Below, one piece after another: positions 36,281 to 46,746 of a stretch of 64,000 nucleotides of DNA. The translations under genes and the position numbers were made by a program. Location of the stretch: NCBI GenBank assembly GCA_963664935.2, contig CAXXSE010000007.1, positions 124,001-188,000 on the forward strand, in the 5' to 3' direction. Under the pieces are notes generated by a model. The model was not told where the DNA came from. It searched no databases and saw only the letters and a list, made by a program, of their open reading frames with translations. Every line of letters begins with the position of its first letter. The first letter of the stretch is position 1. The DNA comes from G963664935 sp963664935. GTDB taxonomy: Bacteria > Pseudomonadota > Gammaproteobacteria > Methylococcales > G963664935.

Positions 36281-36751
36281 ATGAAACTTGGCGAAATTCC
36301 TAGAATGGTGCTTCTGTTCTTGGCGGTCCCGAGTCTGGTGTTGATCCCCTCGGGATGTCAACAACGTGACGCCCAGGTTCCCGAGAACGATGGCCAAATT
36401 GATTTCAAAATAGTGGTTGAGGATCAATACCGCAAATTAGCGTCTGGGGAAATTCGAAAAAAAGACGGTTTTTCCAATCAATGCTCCGTGGATATGGACA
36501 TTGAACGCGGCATTCGAGTCAGTGAAACTGTTTGTGACAGTGAAAGACGTTTATGGGATGTCACTATCAGGATAACGGATCCGTCCAATCGACCACCCTC
36601 TCAAAGGCAAAAAAAGATTAACGTGGCCTTGGGTAATGGTCGATTTGTCACCGTGAGTCGTGGTATTCCACAACAAATACCGAATGGGATAACCATGAGT
36701 CTGGATAGGACCGGGCAATCGGTTGTGCTGATTGGTAAAGTGAATTACTAA
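36281..36751 (+). CDS. Putative lipoprotein of unknown function
   Basis: 156 residues with a good ribosome binding site (GGAGG 8 bp upstream of ATG). Lipoprotein signal MVLLFLAVPSLVLIPSGC (lipobox IPSGC, Cys about 25). Mature part is ~130 residues with two further Cys (NQCSVDMD, ETVCDSE) that could form a disulfide. No recognised domain. Its end overlaps the convergent hybrid-kinase remnant by 4 bp. Confidence 0.7.
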   Translation: MKLGEIPRMVLLFLAVPSLVLIPSGCQQRDAQVPENDGQIDFKIVVEDQYRKLASGEIRKKDGFSNQCSVDMDIERGIRVSETVCDSERRLWDVTIRITDPSNRPPSQRQKKINVALGNGRFVTVSRGIPQQIPNGITMSLDRTGQSVVLIGKVNY

Positions 36752-37974
36752 TCCTGGGTGACTATCCGAGAACAGAAAGCCTCCAGCGCACGATCGATAA
36801 TCTCATTCAAGTAGCTAAACTCAAATGGTTTGGTCACGTATTCGTAAAAACCCGCCCCCATAGCCTTTTCGATATGCTTTGGCATGGCATCCGCGCTGAT
36901 AGCGATTACCGGGATTTCTTTGGTTTCGTTTCGACTTTTCAGTTGCTTCAGGACTTCATAGCCATCGATTCCAGGCAGGTTAATGTCTAGCAATATCAAA
37001 TCGAATCGTTGGGAAAATGCCAAATCCAAACCTCGTTGTTACGCCGGAGTCGTAACTAATCGGGTATCAGACCTTCTTTTTATCAGTTTTTCCATTAATC
37101 TCAGATTGGCCATATTATCTTCGATATACAGAATATTTGAGGGCGTCCCAGTATTTTCGCTGGCTACTGTTTTTTCTTCCGATTCCAGGCGGTCGGTGAG
37201 TATGGGTAACGACTCCTCCCCACGTGATGCCGCGGACATTTCGGTGATAATCTCCATCATACGGTCCGCACCTTTACATATCCACTGGATGCGTTCATGC
37301 TGCGCTTTACTTAGGGGTTCATTCGGGTCCGATTCGAGTAGCTTGGTATAGCCCAATATAACATTCATCGGCGAACGTAAGTCATGGCTCAAACGTTCCA
37401 ACAATTCGGTCTTCATGCGGCGACCATTTTCAGCTTCCTGCTTTTCTCGACGCAACACTTCCTCCTCCCGCGTACGCTGAATTTCAGCAGCGGCAAGGAC
37501 CGCGGCAATTTCCAGGATTGATTCAATATGGGAAGGATTTGTTAATTCCTTCCGAGGCAGTATTACCAGTATACCTAAAAGCTTTCCCAGCGAATCAAAT
37601 ATTGGGACACCGAAACAACTTTCGACATCAATTTCAGATAAAAACCCATTTTTTGGAAAAAAGTTCTTCACATTTCCGGGACAATAACAGCTCTCATTAC
37701 CCGCGATATTCTCCCAAGGAGTACCGGTCAATGTGTATTCAAAATTATCATGGAACTTGCCATCGCCCCAAATTGCAAGTGTACAAGCACTTTCCGAATC
37801 CGGTGTCACAACCTCACAGATCACAACACACCGCACTTTCAGTACTATTGCGAGTTTCGATACTAATGATCGATAAAATTCGGTCCCCGTAAAGGCGGCG
37901 ATTTCCATGACAATTTCGTGTAGATGATTGAATTTTTCTTCGACCCGATTCTTATGCTCTACCATCTTTTCCAA
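36748..37974 (-). pseudogene. GAF-HisKA-REC protein with in-frame stop and no ATPase domain
   Basis: Two ORFs in the same frame, 37039-37974 and 36748-37029, are separated by a single TAA at 37039-37041; the sequence reads through as LVTTPA-stop-QRGLDLAFSQ. Domains: GAF (about residues 15-160; LGILVILPRKEL), coiled coil, HisKA (SHDLRSPMNVILGYTKLL with phospho-acceptor His), then directly a REC domain (ILYIEDNMANLRLMEKLI, LILLDINLPG with phospho-acceptor Asp, VTKPF with Lys). The HATPase_c domain usually between HisKA and REC is absent, so it cannot autophosphorylate. A nonsense mutation is more likely than an indel, because the frame is unchanged. Confidence 0.8.
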
Positions 37975-38326
37975 TAATGTTATTTTTAGATCACGACTTA
38001 AAGAATTTAGGTAATTTGGCAGTCAATTGTATTTGCGAAAAAATTAAACACTAATCATAATACCTTACCTTTTCGTGGCGCATAAGGACTAATGAATATT
38101 CTTTCACGCCTTCTGCTCTCAATTCACAAGTTCCAATCTGGATTTGCTCTGGATCAAGCTGATTGCTTAACTGCCCAAGCCATATCTAAAAGTGCTTCTC
38201 GATAACGCAAACCTTTTTAATCCCTAATTTACCAGTGGTTTTCGAGCGGCGTGTATTTTGGCTGTTTTTCAGCCACACATATGGGGTAGAGGAGCATACT
38301 CAACCACTTTCAACTCAAACCAATTA
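37975..38326. other. Intergenic region between two damaged sensory genes
   Basis: About 350 bp between divergent genes with no coding signal recognised on either strand. It presumably carries the promoters of the GAF-HisKA-REC gene (minus) and the solute-binding protein gene (plus). Confidence 0.4.
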
Positions 38327-39414
38327 ATGAATTCTAAAAATATACGCTTTATCTTTTCTTTGTGCTTTTTCGCACTATTGCTTGATTTTACCGTCATTTT
38401 ATCGGCCGAAATCTCCAACGAACAAGAGTCAACAACCGAAAAACAAAAACTGGTTTTTTTAAATTGGGCTCAATACCTTGATCTCGAATTGGTTAAAGAA
38501 TTCGAACACCGGTTCAATGCCGAAGTCACGGAAGTTTATTTCGAAACCTCCGAACTCATGAACGGGATTCTTGCTGAATCCGGAGGCCACGACTACGATC
38601 TGGTATTGATGACGGGCGTCCAGGTAGAGGCCTACCGATCATTGGGTTGGCTTTCGCCGATAACGGAAAAACAGGCGCCAAATCTTCGCCACGTCGACAA
38701 GCGTTGGCGAACGGCGTACCAAGGCGTCGATGGGTATTCAGTACCTTACTTTTGGGGCACCCTGGATATCGGCTATCGGTCCGATCTGGTCCTACAAAAG
38801 CCCACAAGTTGGAGGAATTTATTCGATGCATCGGAATCCCTAGCGGGAAAAATCCTGATGCTAAAAGATTCCAGAGACCTTATCGGCATGGCGCTTAAAG
38901 CGCTTGGTTTTTCGCCTAACAGCAGCGATTTAAAGGAGCTTGCCGAGGCTGAACGACTATTAATGACACAAAAACCCTACGTAAAAGACTAGGTTTATTG
39001 GAGATGTCCAAAAACTCGAGGTTGGTCACGGGTCAAGTATGGATACCGATGATGTATAGCGGTGATGTTATTTTTGCCCGAAAATTTCATCCAAAAATTG
39101 AATATCTTATCCCCGAGGAAGGTACTAATTTATGGGTCGATTATTTGGTAGTGATGAAATCTTCCAACAATAAAGACTTGGCAATGGCTTTTATCAATTT
39201 CCTCAATGAACCCCGAAATGCAGCCCGTTTGGCGACTTATGTCCACTACCTTTCGCCAAACACGGCAGCCGAAAAATTCTTACCTAAAGAATTATTAGAC
39301 GATCCGATCCTAAAGGTCACACCCGATCAGCTAAAACGATCAGAATTCCATAAAAAACTTTCTCCAGAGGCTATTAAAGAGTATAACCGCATCTTCGCTA
39401 GGGTCGTCCGTTAA
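38327..39414 (+). pseudogene. Polyamine-type periplasmic binding protein, frameshifted
   Basis: About 362 residues when joined, normal for PotD/PotF-like solute-binding proteins. Signal peptide at the start (FIFSLCFFALLLDFTVILSA). Recognisable motifs are LVFLNWAQYLDLELVKEFE, DLVLMTGVQVEAY, VPYFWGTLDIGYRSD, and in the second part GQVWIPMMYSGDVIF and NLWVDYLVVMKSS. The first frame stops at 38992 after KPYVKD; the second resumes one base out of frame with EMSKNSRLVTGQ. One lost base near 38990 would join them. No permease or ATPase follows; a sensor kinase does 12 bp later, so it probably fed ligand information to the kinase rather than transport. Confidence 0.8.
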
Positions 39415-40503
39415 TAGGTTGAAAATTTGAATCTCAAAACCAAGTTGATTTTAGTTGTAGTACCGACAATTTTTTTGCCCTTACTGATTATGGCGTGGGT
39501 AGCCTATATTGAACTGCGAAACACAACATCGAGAACGACGCTTCGGGCAATGGATACGGTGCTTATCCGCTTAGCCCACACGGTTGAGAACGTATTCAAT
39601 AACGGCAAAGCAAATATCGATCAGTTCGCTAATTCTCCGTACCTTCATAAGTACATGCTCATTGACGACCCAAGGCTGCGATATACAATTTTCCAACCTA
39701 AGCTGATACAAACTTTCACTGGATACCAAAAGGCATACCCCCATTATTCGGATATTCGGATACTTCTCCTCAATGGTCATGAAGATGTCCAAACCACCGT
39801 GGGACGGATTGAAAATACTTCCGAGAACACGTCGCCCCTCATATTTTGATTCATTACGTCAGTTCAACGTAGACGTTTATACCCGATTTTATCGTCATCC
39901 CGACAATGGGAAAAAAACATTTTTAATGGCTAAGGCGATCAAAGTAAAAGATCGATCACTAACCCCCTACAGTAGACCGACGGTTCGGGGCTATTTCGTC
40001 ATTTTCATCGATTTATTGTTTTTGCGTAAACTCGTCGAGAGTACTAATATCGGCGAAACTGGCGAAGTTTTTTTTAGCGATTTCGACGGTAACATTTTGA
40101 TTCAAAAAGCTTCAAGCAAAATAGGACGCAAACTTCCGAAACATTTCCTTTCCAATCTAAACACTAAAATTCACCCCACGGAATTGATAAAGGCAACTTT
40201 AAATGGGACGCCATGGGTTTTTCGAGCTCAAAACATTCACCCAGATTTAGTTTTAGTCACCGCCTTGCCGGAAAAAGAATTATTTTCGGCAGGTGAAAGA
40301 TTAGGGTATATCGCGGTCGCGACTTTAATCCTAACTGCCATATTGGTCATCGTTGCGATATTCACGGCATTGAAATTTCTATTGATCCGGCCCGTTGACA
40401 GACTGCAAAGCGCTCTCGGTGAGATCGGGAGGGGAAACCTGCAAACGCCGGTTTATGTTCATAGCAACGACGAAATCGGAAAACTTGCCGTTGCCTTCAA
40501 TAA

Positions 40504-42301
40504 CTCGTCAGTCACGAGTTCTATCCGATTTGACGTAACTATTCAGGCCCTGAATTCATTTTTTCGATGTGTCACCTCGACCAACGGAAGAAAGTCTTAT
40601 CACCCATTGATAGCTCTGCGCTTTAAGATTGCCCACTGGTGTTCATAAAAGATGAGTAGTGTAGAAAATAGAAATCGATAATTACGACTAGACATTTGCT
40701 AAAAAAACACGGATCCTTCTTTTCTTTGTAGAAGTACAGATGGAAGGAGGAGACCCCGTGCAACAGTATATTTCTCAGAGTTTAGAAAGCTTTCAAAGCG
40801 TTTTTTCCAGATCGAGTACTTGGTTGTTGTTCTGCGCCATTGTGATTGGATTTATGGGGCAGGAGAAATGATCGGCGTGACGTCGTTGTATCGTTTCTGG
40901 CTATTAGATGAACTTGGTTATTACCGCTTGCTCCGTTTTTTTAGATCCAAAGCGTATGTCTATGGGGCGTTGCTCGATGCTTGGCAAGATTTTGTGAATC
41001 GCCAAGGAAAATCCGTTGAAGTAGCTGGACGAGCGATACTTCTGGGTGACCATACCGCGGTGATCAAAGATGGACGCAAGATGCCCGGCGTGGTATCGAT
41101 GCACGAGTCATCGGAGACGCAAACGAAACCCGGCTATTTTCGGACCCAATGTTGGGGCAGCATTGGCATCTTGATCGGGTCGTTATCCGCTTGTTTTTGT
41201 TGTCCTTTGCAGCTTCAAATTCATCAGGGATGGGCTCATTTAGGGTTGAACGACGAGCGCGATAATCCATGTCGGATCAAGCTCACCGACCGCTTGGTGG
41301 CCATGGCGATTCATTTTGCGGTGACGAATCACTGTCTGTGTTATTTGGTGTTGGATGCCTTTTTTTCAACCGGGGGCGTATTTCGAGCTTGCCACTATTA
41401 TTCAATCCAGCATCAGGCGCGGTGGGTTGAGGTGCTGGTCAAAGCCAAGAATAGCTATGTGGGTTATTTCCCCGCGCCACCGAAACCCGCCTCTCGCCCC
41501 GGACCTCAGCCGCTCTATGGCGAGAAAGTGTGTTTAAGAGAATGCTTCGACCACCTTCATTTGTTTGAGACGGTGACCTGTCAAGTCTACGGTAAAACCG
41601 AATCCATCCGGGTTATGACGCTTACACTGTTATGGCGGCCCATCGCTGATCAGGTGTTATTTATTCTCGCCGTCACCTCAAAAGGCCCAATGGTTCTAAT
41701 GAGTTCCGATTTAACGCTGTCAGCCATTGATGCCGTTGAACTGTATTGTGCTAGAACCCGCATTGAAATCATGTTCGCGATGTTAAAGCATGTGATCGGC
41801 GCCTTTAAATTTCGTTTTTGGACTAAAAAATTGCCAAAACATTCTAGACGCCCCTTTTCCAATCGTCTTCTCAAAGCCCCACAGCCCCAGGATATTCATA
41901 CCGTTCAAGCGTGCTGGCGAGCCTATGAAATCTTCGTGCTCTGCGCCTCCATTGCCTTGGGGTTAATGCAATTGATTGCGCTCCAGTATCAAGATACGAT
42001 TTGGTCTGAGCACTCGCTTTATCTTCGCACTCAATCGCGTGATTTGCCATCGGAGAAAACCGTCAAGCAAATTTTAGCGCCATTGTTCCTCAAACAATTC
42101 TTTCGACTTGAGGAAAATGGCATGATTCAACAGATCCGTGCCCGCTTGATGGCTGTTTCCGATGAAATAGATGACGATTAAACTGAATGAGGCGTTCTAT
42201 GCTCTAATTCTCTGCGATCTTCAAAATTTTTCATCAAACATACTACGATGGAGAGGGTAGTTTTGCCCCGCTTTTCTCGCTGTTAACTCACGACTGCCGA
42301 G
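40504..42301 (+). mobile_element. 1798-bp insertion sequence with DDE transposase
   Basis: Ends are 17-bp imperfect inverted repeats: CTCGTCAGTCACGAGTT (40504-40520) and, inverted, AACTCACGACTGCCGAG (42285-42301), 3 mismatches. A 7-bp target duplication TCAATAA flanks it (40497-40503 and 42302-42308). It contains one frameshifted transposase gene and ~250 bp of non-coding sequence at its left end. Family assignment is uncertain; the DDE transposase looks IS4-superfamily-like. Confidence 0.92.
40758..42181 (+). CDS. IS transposase (DDE, IS4-superfamily-like), frameshifted
   Basis: A GTG start at 40758 follows a strong GGAGGAG site and reads MQQYISQSLESFQSVFSRSS...AIVIGFMG, then hits a stop at 40866-40868. 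The downstream frame from 40820 continues GAGEMIGVTSLYRF to 42181. One missing G in GGGG near 40855-40860 would join them into ~475 residues. Catalytic candidates: Asp in ILLGDHTAVIKDGRKMPGV, Asp in LVLDAFFS, Glu in RTRIEIMFAMLKH. The shift is either a sequencing error, an inactivating mutation, or (less likely) programmed frameshifting. Confidence 0.85.
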
Positions 42302-43306
42302 TCAATAAAATGAGCGCGAACCTTTTTAGTGTACAACAGCAAGTAGATGAGCGGACTAGCGCTTTGTCGAAAGCGAACCGAGAATTAAAATTAGCCCATA
42401 ACACGATGGCGGAAGCGAAACAGTCCGCGGAAGCCGCGAATGAAGCCAAGAGCAAATTTCTTTCCCGTATGAGCCACGAACTGCGCACGCCGTTAAATGC
42501 GATCCTCGGCTTCGCGCAGTTGCTGGAAACGGATCCCACCGATAACTTGAGCGATCCGCATCGTGAAAATGTGCTGGAAATTATAAAAGCGGGAAACCAT
42601 CTCTTGAAACTTATCAACGAAGTCCTTGATCTTAGCCGTATCGAGATGGGTAATTTAGAAATATCGATTGAAATCGTTCAGGTGAAGGACGCTGTTGACG
42701 CAGTGCTATCGATCATGGAGCCTCTCGCAAAACAGCAACGGATCACTTTGATTAATCAAATCCAACCCGGTCATGACATTTGTTTACGCGCCGATCCGGT
42801 CCGTCTTAAACAAATAATGATCAACCTTGTTTCCAACGGCATCAAGTATGGTCAAAGATACGGAACAGTAACCGTGGCGCTAAAAAATATGGGTCCTCGG
42901 TGGTTTCGAATTGAGGTCTTCGATCAAGGCGCGGGACTTTCCGAGGAACAGCAAGAGAAACTTTTCCAACCCTTTGAACGCATCGACGCGGACCAAACCG
43001 AAGTAGAGGGAACCGGGATTGGACTTGTGATTTCCAAGGGTTTGGTGGAAATAATGGGTGGTCGAATTGGTGTTAAAAGCACACTTGGGGAGGGTAGTAC
43101 CTTTTGGATTGAGCTGCCTGCCGCCGAGGAAACCCTTTGAGAATGGGAGCTGTAGCGAGGTAAGATTATTTTGAGGCGGATTTTTCGCTCATCTCACCAG
43201 CATTCCACAAAACCCGCGGTTTGATCGTACAATTATATATAAGACTAAACAAACGACTGTAAAGCAATCACCTAAAGATATTTGTGATGCCGAGAATGCT
43301 AATTCG

Positions 43307-45025
43307 ATGACTGAAACACTCTTGGAAATAAAGGACCTGAGAACCTATCTGGAAACGGGCGGTAAATCCGTTAAGGCAGTCGATGGCATTAGCTTTGAGA
43401 TTAATCGGGGAGAAACCTATTGTCTGGTCGGCGAATCGGGTAGCGGCAAATCGATTACGGCTTTATCCATCATGCAGCTGATACCGGCCGATATCAGCTC
43501 CCATCCCAGCGGAAGCATTCGCTTTAGATCCCAAACACACGACCCCGAATCCAACGACATCGACTTATTGAATCTGCCCGATGAGGAGCGCCGGGCCATT
43601 CGCGGGTCCCAAATCGCCATGATTTTTCAGGAACCCATGACATCGTTAAACCCAGTGTTTAGCATCGGCGACCAAATTATCGAAGCGTTACAGTTACACC
43701 ATCCGCGGCTGGATTACGCACAGGCGAAACAACGTGCGCTTGAATCCCTCAAAGATGTCAAGATTCCCGATGCACGGGAACGCTTCGATGATTACCCACA
43801 CCGCCTCTCCGGCGGTCAACGGCAACGGGTAATGATCGCCATGGCCATTGCCTGCGAACCGGAATTACTAATAGCCGACGAGCCGACAACTGCTTTGGAT
43901 GTCACCATTCAGCAAGATATTCTAAATCTCATGCGAGATCTGCAAGAAAAGAAGGGCATGAGCATTCTGTTTATCACCCACGATTTTGGGGTGGTGTCGA
44001 AAATGGCCCATCGTTTGGCGGTTATGCGCTTGGGAAAAATCGTCGAATGTGGAACCTTGGACCAAGTTCTGGGACGGCCTCGACACGAATACACCAAGCA
44101 ATTGCTGGCGGCATTACCTGAAAATTTGAAGTCCGCGCGCGACCGGCTGAAAACAGCGGAAATAAGAGCCTCCGTACATTCCGAACCATGCACCTTGGAT
44201 AAAAAAAAATCAAATCCCCATCCGTTGATCGATCTGGATCAATTAAAAATTCATTTCCCGATCAAACGGGGTCTACTCATGCATACCGTGGATTTTGTCA
44301 AGGCGGTCGACGATGTTGATCTGCGTATCCCCCGAGGTCAAATTCTCGCCCTGGTGGGAGAATCGGGCTCGGGCAAAACAACATTGGGCCGGGGTATCCT
44401 GCGATTGATTGAACCCACGAGCGGTTTAATTCGATTCGACGGTCAAGAAATCTCTACGCTCAACCGAAAAAAAATGCGGCCATACCGCGGCCGGATGCAG
44501 ATAATATTTCAGGATCCCGTGTCATCCCTTAATCCAAGGCTAAGTATCGCCACAACTTTAACTGAACCCATGGCGGTTCACGGAATTGGATCGAATAGGG
44601 AAGAACGCATTGAACTGGCCCAAACAATCCTGGAACGCGTCCAATTGGAAGCGGAACATTTGTGGCGCTACCCCCACGAATTTTCCGGTGGACAAAGACA
44701 ACGGATAGGTATCGCGCGAGCGCTGGTTTTAAACCCGGATTTTATTGTCTGCGACGAAGTCACCAGTGCCTTGGATGTTTCGGTTCAGGCCGAAATCCTT
44801 CAAATACTGATGGACCTCCGCACCGAACGAAACTTAACCCTTCTGTTTATAACCCACGATATCGGGGTTGTTGAGTATATCAGCGACGAAACCGCCGTCA
44901 TGCACCAGGGAAAGATCGTCGAGCGTGGTCCCACTGACCGAGTCTGTAACCATCCCTCACATTCCTACACTCAAAAGTTGCTATCCGCCGTACCTCGGGT
45001 TGGCAATACCCAATCCATATATTGA
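43307..45025 (+). CDS. yejF: Dual-ATPase peptide ABC transporter protein (YejF-like)
   Basis: 572 residues with two complete ABC domains in one chain. First: Walker A GESGSGKS (about 38-45), Q-loop FQEPMTSLNPVF, signature LSGGQRQRV, Walker B LLIADEPTTALD. Second: Walker A GESGSGKTT (about 350), signature FSGGQRQRIGIARAL, Walker B FIVCDEVTSALD. The oligopeptide/dipeptide-specific C-terminal extensions after each domain (GRPRHEYTKQLLAALP, NHPSHSYTQKLLSAVP) identify the Dpp/Opp/Yej family. The permeases and binding protein (yejA, B, E) are not adjacent; on the plus strand it stands alone after the kinase remnant. Confidence 0.93.
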   Translation: MTETLLEIKDLRTYLETGGKSVKAVDGISFEINRGETYCLVGESGSGKSITALSIMQLIPADISSHPSGSIRFRSQTHDPESNDIDLLNLPDEERRAIRGSQIAMIFQEPMTSLNPVFSIGDQIIEALQLHHPRLDYAQAKQRALESLKDVKIPDARERFDDYPHRLSGGQRQRVMIAMAIACEPELLIADEPTTALDVTIQQDILNLMRDLQEKKGMSILFITHDFGVVSKMAHRLAVMRLGKIVECGTLDQVLGRPRHEYTKQLLAALPENLKSARDRLKTAEIRASVHSEPCTLDKKKSNPHPLIDLDQLKIHFPIKRGLLMHTVDFVKAVDDVDLRIPRGQILALVGESGSGKTTLGRGILRLIEPTSGLIRFDGQEISTLNRKKMRPYRGRMQIIFQDPVSSLNPRLSIATTLTEPMAVHGIGSNREERIELAQTILERVQLEAEHLWRYPHEFSGGQRQRIGIARALVLNPDFIVCDEVTSALDVSVQAEILQILMDLRTERNLTLLFITHDIGVVEYISDETAVMHQGKIVERGPTDRVCNHPSHSYTQKLLSAVPRVGNTQSIY

Positions 45026-45075
45026 TGGATGGCGCATCACAATCGCCCTAAACGCAGTCATTTTTCCAATTCTAA

Positions 45076-46428
45076 TCAAACCACCCCATAAGCAAGCATC
45101 GCATCCGCAACCTTCTTGAAACCCGCAATATTCGCCCCTTTAAGATAATTAACGTAATCATTGCTTTCACGACCGTACTCGACACACTGGTTGTGAATGT
45201 CCCGCATAATATCCCGTAACAATTGTTGCAATTCCTCCTCCTTCCATGTAATCCGAGCGCTGTTCTGGCTCATTTCCAGTCCCGACACCGCGACTCCGCC
45301 AGCATTGGCCGCTTTACTCGGGGCGAACAGAATTTTGGCGTCTTGAAATAATTGGATACCCTCCTGTTCGGTAGGCATATTGGCTCCTTCGGAAACAGCA
45401 ATACAACCATTTTCCAGTAACGCTTTCGCTTCGTCGACGTTGATTTCGTTTTGTGTCGCGCAGGGAAACGCCAGATCGCAGGGAATATTCCAGGGACGCT
45501 GGGCTTCAAAATAGTCGGCGCCGAATGCCTTGGCGTATTCCGAAATCCGTCCGCGCTTAACCGTTTTGAGGTCAACGATATAGGCCAGCTTTTCTTCATT
45601 GATGCCCCCGGCATCGTAAATAAACCCCGAAGAATCCGACATCGTGACTACTTTTCCTCCGAGTTGAATACACTTTTCGACTGCGTATTGCGCGACGTTG
45701 CCGGAGCCCGATACCAAACACACTTTTCCTTCGACCTGATCCCCTTTGAGCTTAAGCATATCCTCCATCATATAAACCGCACCGTATCCCGTCGCCTCAA
45801 CCCGAATCGGACTTCCACCAAACTCCAGGCCCTTTCCCGTCAATATTCCGGTAAATTCATTCGACATTCGCTTGTGTTGCCCAAACATATACCCAATTTC
45901 CCGCGCCCCAACGCCAATATCTCCCGCGGGAACATCTTTATTCGCCCCGATATGCCGCGACAATTCCGTCATGAACGATTGGCAGAACCGCATAACTTCG
46001 TTGTCCGATTTTCCTTTTGGATTAAAATCCGCGCCCCCTTTGGCGCCGCCCATGGGTAATCCCGTCAAACTATTCTTGAATGTCTGTTCAAAAGCGAGGA
46101 ATTTCAGGACGCTTAAATTCACGTTGTGATGGAACCGTAAGCCGCCCTTATAGGGCCCGATCGAATTATTGTTTTGGACGCGATAGCCCCGCTGCACCCT
46201 AATATTACCCGCATCGTCTTCCCAACTTACACGGAAAATAATAATACGATCCGGTTCCGCCATCCGCTCCAGAATTCTCATGTCATGGTATATAGGCTTA
46301 TCTTCAATAAACGGAAATACCGTAGCCGCAACCTCGTACACCGCTTGGTGAAACTCAATTTCTCCAGGATTACGACGCTTGAGCCCGTCCATGAAATGCT
46401 CCACTTTTGTCTGAACCGATGCCATCAT
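45076..46428 (-). CDS. gdhA: NADP-specific glutamate dehydrogenase
   Basis: 450 residues (E. coli GdhA 447). Substrate-site motifs: YRVQNNNSIGPYKGGLRFHHNVN, catalytic Lys in LPMGGAKGGADFNPKGK, and Asp in DVPAGDIGVGAREIGYMFG. The dinucleotide loop is VSGSGNVAQYAVEK. It assimilates ammonium into glutamate using NADPH. It is convergent with the ABC ATPase gene. Confidence 0.96.
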   Translation of the reverse strand: MMASVQTKVEHFMDGLKRRNPGEIEFHQAVYEVAATVFPFIEDKPIYHDMRILERMAEPDRIIIFRVSWEDDAGNIRVQRGYRVQNNNSIGPYKGGLRFHHNVNLSVLKFLAFEQTFKNSLTGLPMGGAKGGADFNPKGKSDNEVMRFCQSFMTELSRHIGANKDVPAGDIGVGAREIGYMFGQHKRMSNEFTGILTGKGLEFGGSPIRVEATGYGAVYMMEDMLKLKGDQVEGKVCLVSGSGNVAQYAVEKCIQLGGKVVTMSDSSGFIYDAGGINEEKLAYIVDLKTVKRGRISEYAKAFGADYFEAQRPWNIPCDLAFPCATQNEINVDEAKALLENGCIAVSEGANMPTEQEGIQLFQDAKILFAPSKAANAGGVAVSGLEMSQNSARITWKEEELQQLLRDIMRDIHNQCVEYGRESNDYVNYLKGANIAGFKKVADAMLAYGVV

Positions 46429-46746
46429 TTGATCCTCCGAATATAATAGGAGGCTGTCCGAGAATAGAGAGTCTCCAAGGTGTCTTGATAATCCTTCACG
46501 CGTGGAACGGATTTGGGTTTAAGATAATAGGATTTGGGTTTAAGATAATATGTCGGAACGCGGATTTTTCCCAATTGGGTTTTTGCAAATCCCGTCGATT
46601 TCCCCATTTCCAATCCTCCTAAATTCTAGTTCCTAACTTCCTCGTAAGAATAATAATAATAATAAAGGTAATAAAATAATAATAGGGGACAGACCACGAT
46701 TAAATAAGCTATAATGATGCCTGCTAACAATTTCCATAAGGTTTCA
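46429..46746. repeat. Repeat-rich intergenic region upstream of the RAYT gene
   Basis: Contains a dispersed-repeat core (AGGCTGTCCGAGAATAG, 46451-46467, copy 2), two perfect tandem copies of a 21-bp unit (46509-46529 and 46530-46550, beginning GGATTTGGGTTTAAG), an (AAT)n-like tract at about 46649-46683, and the left inverted repeat of the RAYT unit (46682-46696). No gene is supported. Confidence 0.7.

Larger units (their letters stand above)
39427..43140 (+). pseudogene. Cache-HAMP histidine kinase, frameshifted and split by an IS
   Basis: Starts at TTG 39427. Pieces 39427-39849, 39773-40503 and 42309-43140. N-terminal membrane helix (LILVVVPTIFLPLLIMAW), Cache-type periplasmic domain, second helix (YIAVATLILTAILVIVAIF), HAMP (RPVDRLQSALGEIGRGNLQ), coiled coil, HisKA (MSHELRTPLNAILGFAQLL), HATPase_c (NLVSNGIKYG, GTGIGLVISKGLV). 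A +1 shift near 39835-39838, where CCCC instead of CCC would explain it, breaks the first part. A 1798-bp IS interrupts at 40503. Removing the IS and one TCAATAA copy gives AVAFNKMSANLF in frame. Together with the binding protein it made a ligand-sensing two-component input; the response regulator is not adjacent. Confidence 0.88.

Noticed and set aside
39001..39414. Second half of the binding protein as an independent gene
   Set aside because: It lacks a signal peptide and contains only the C-terminal lobe motifs; it is the out-of-frame continuation of the upstream ORF.
46425..46613. 62-residue ORF upstream of gdhA
   Set aside because: It arises from the 21-bp tandem repeat (repeated YYLKPKS) and shows no other coding sign.
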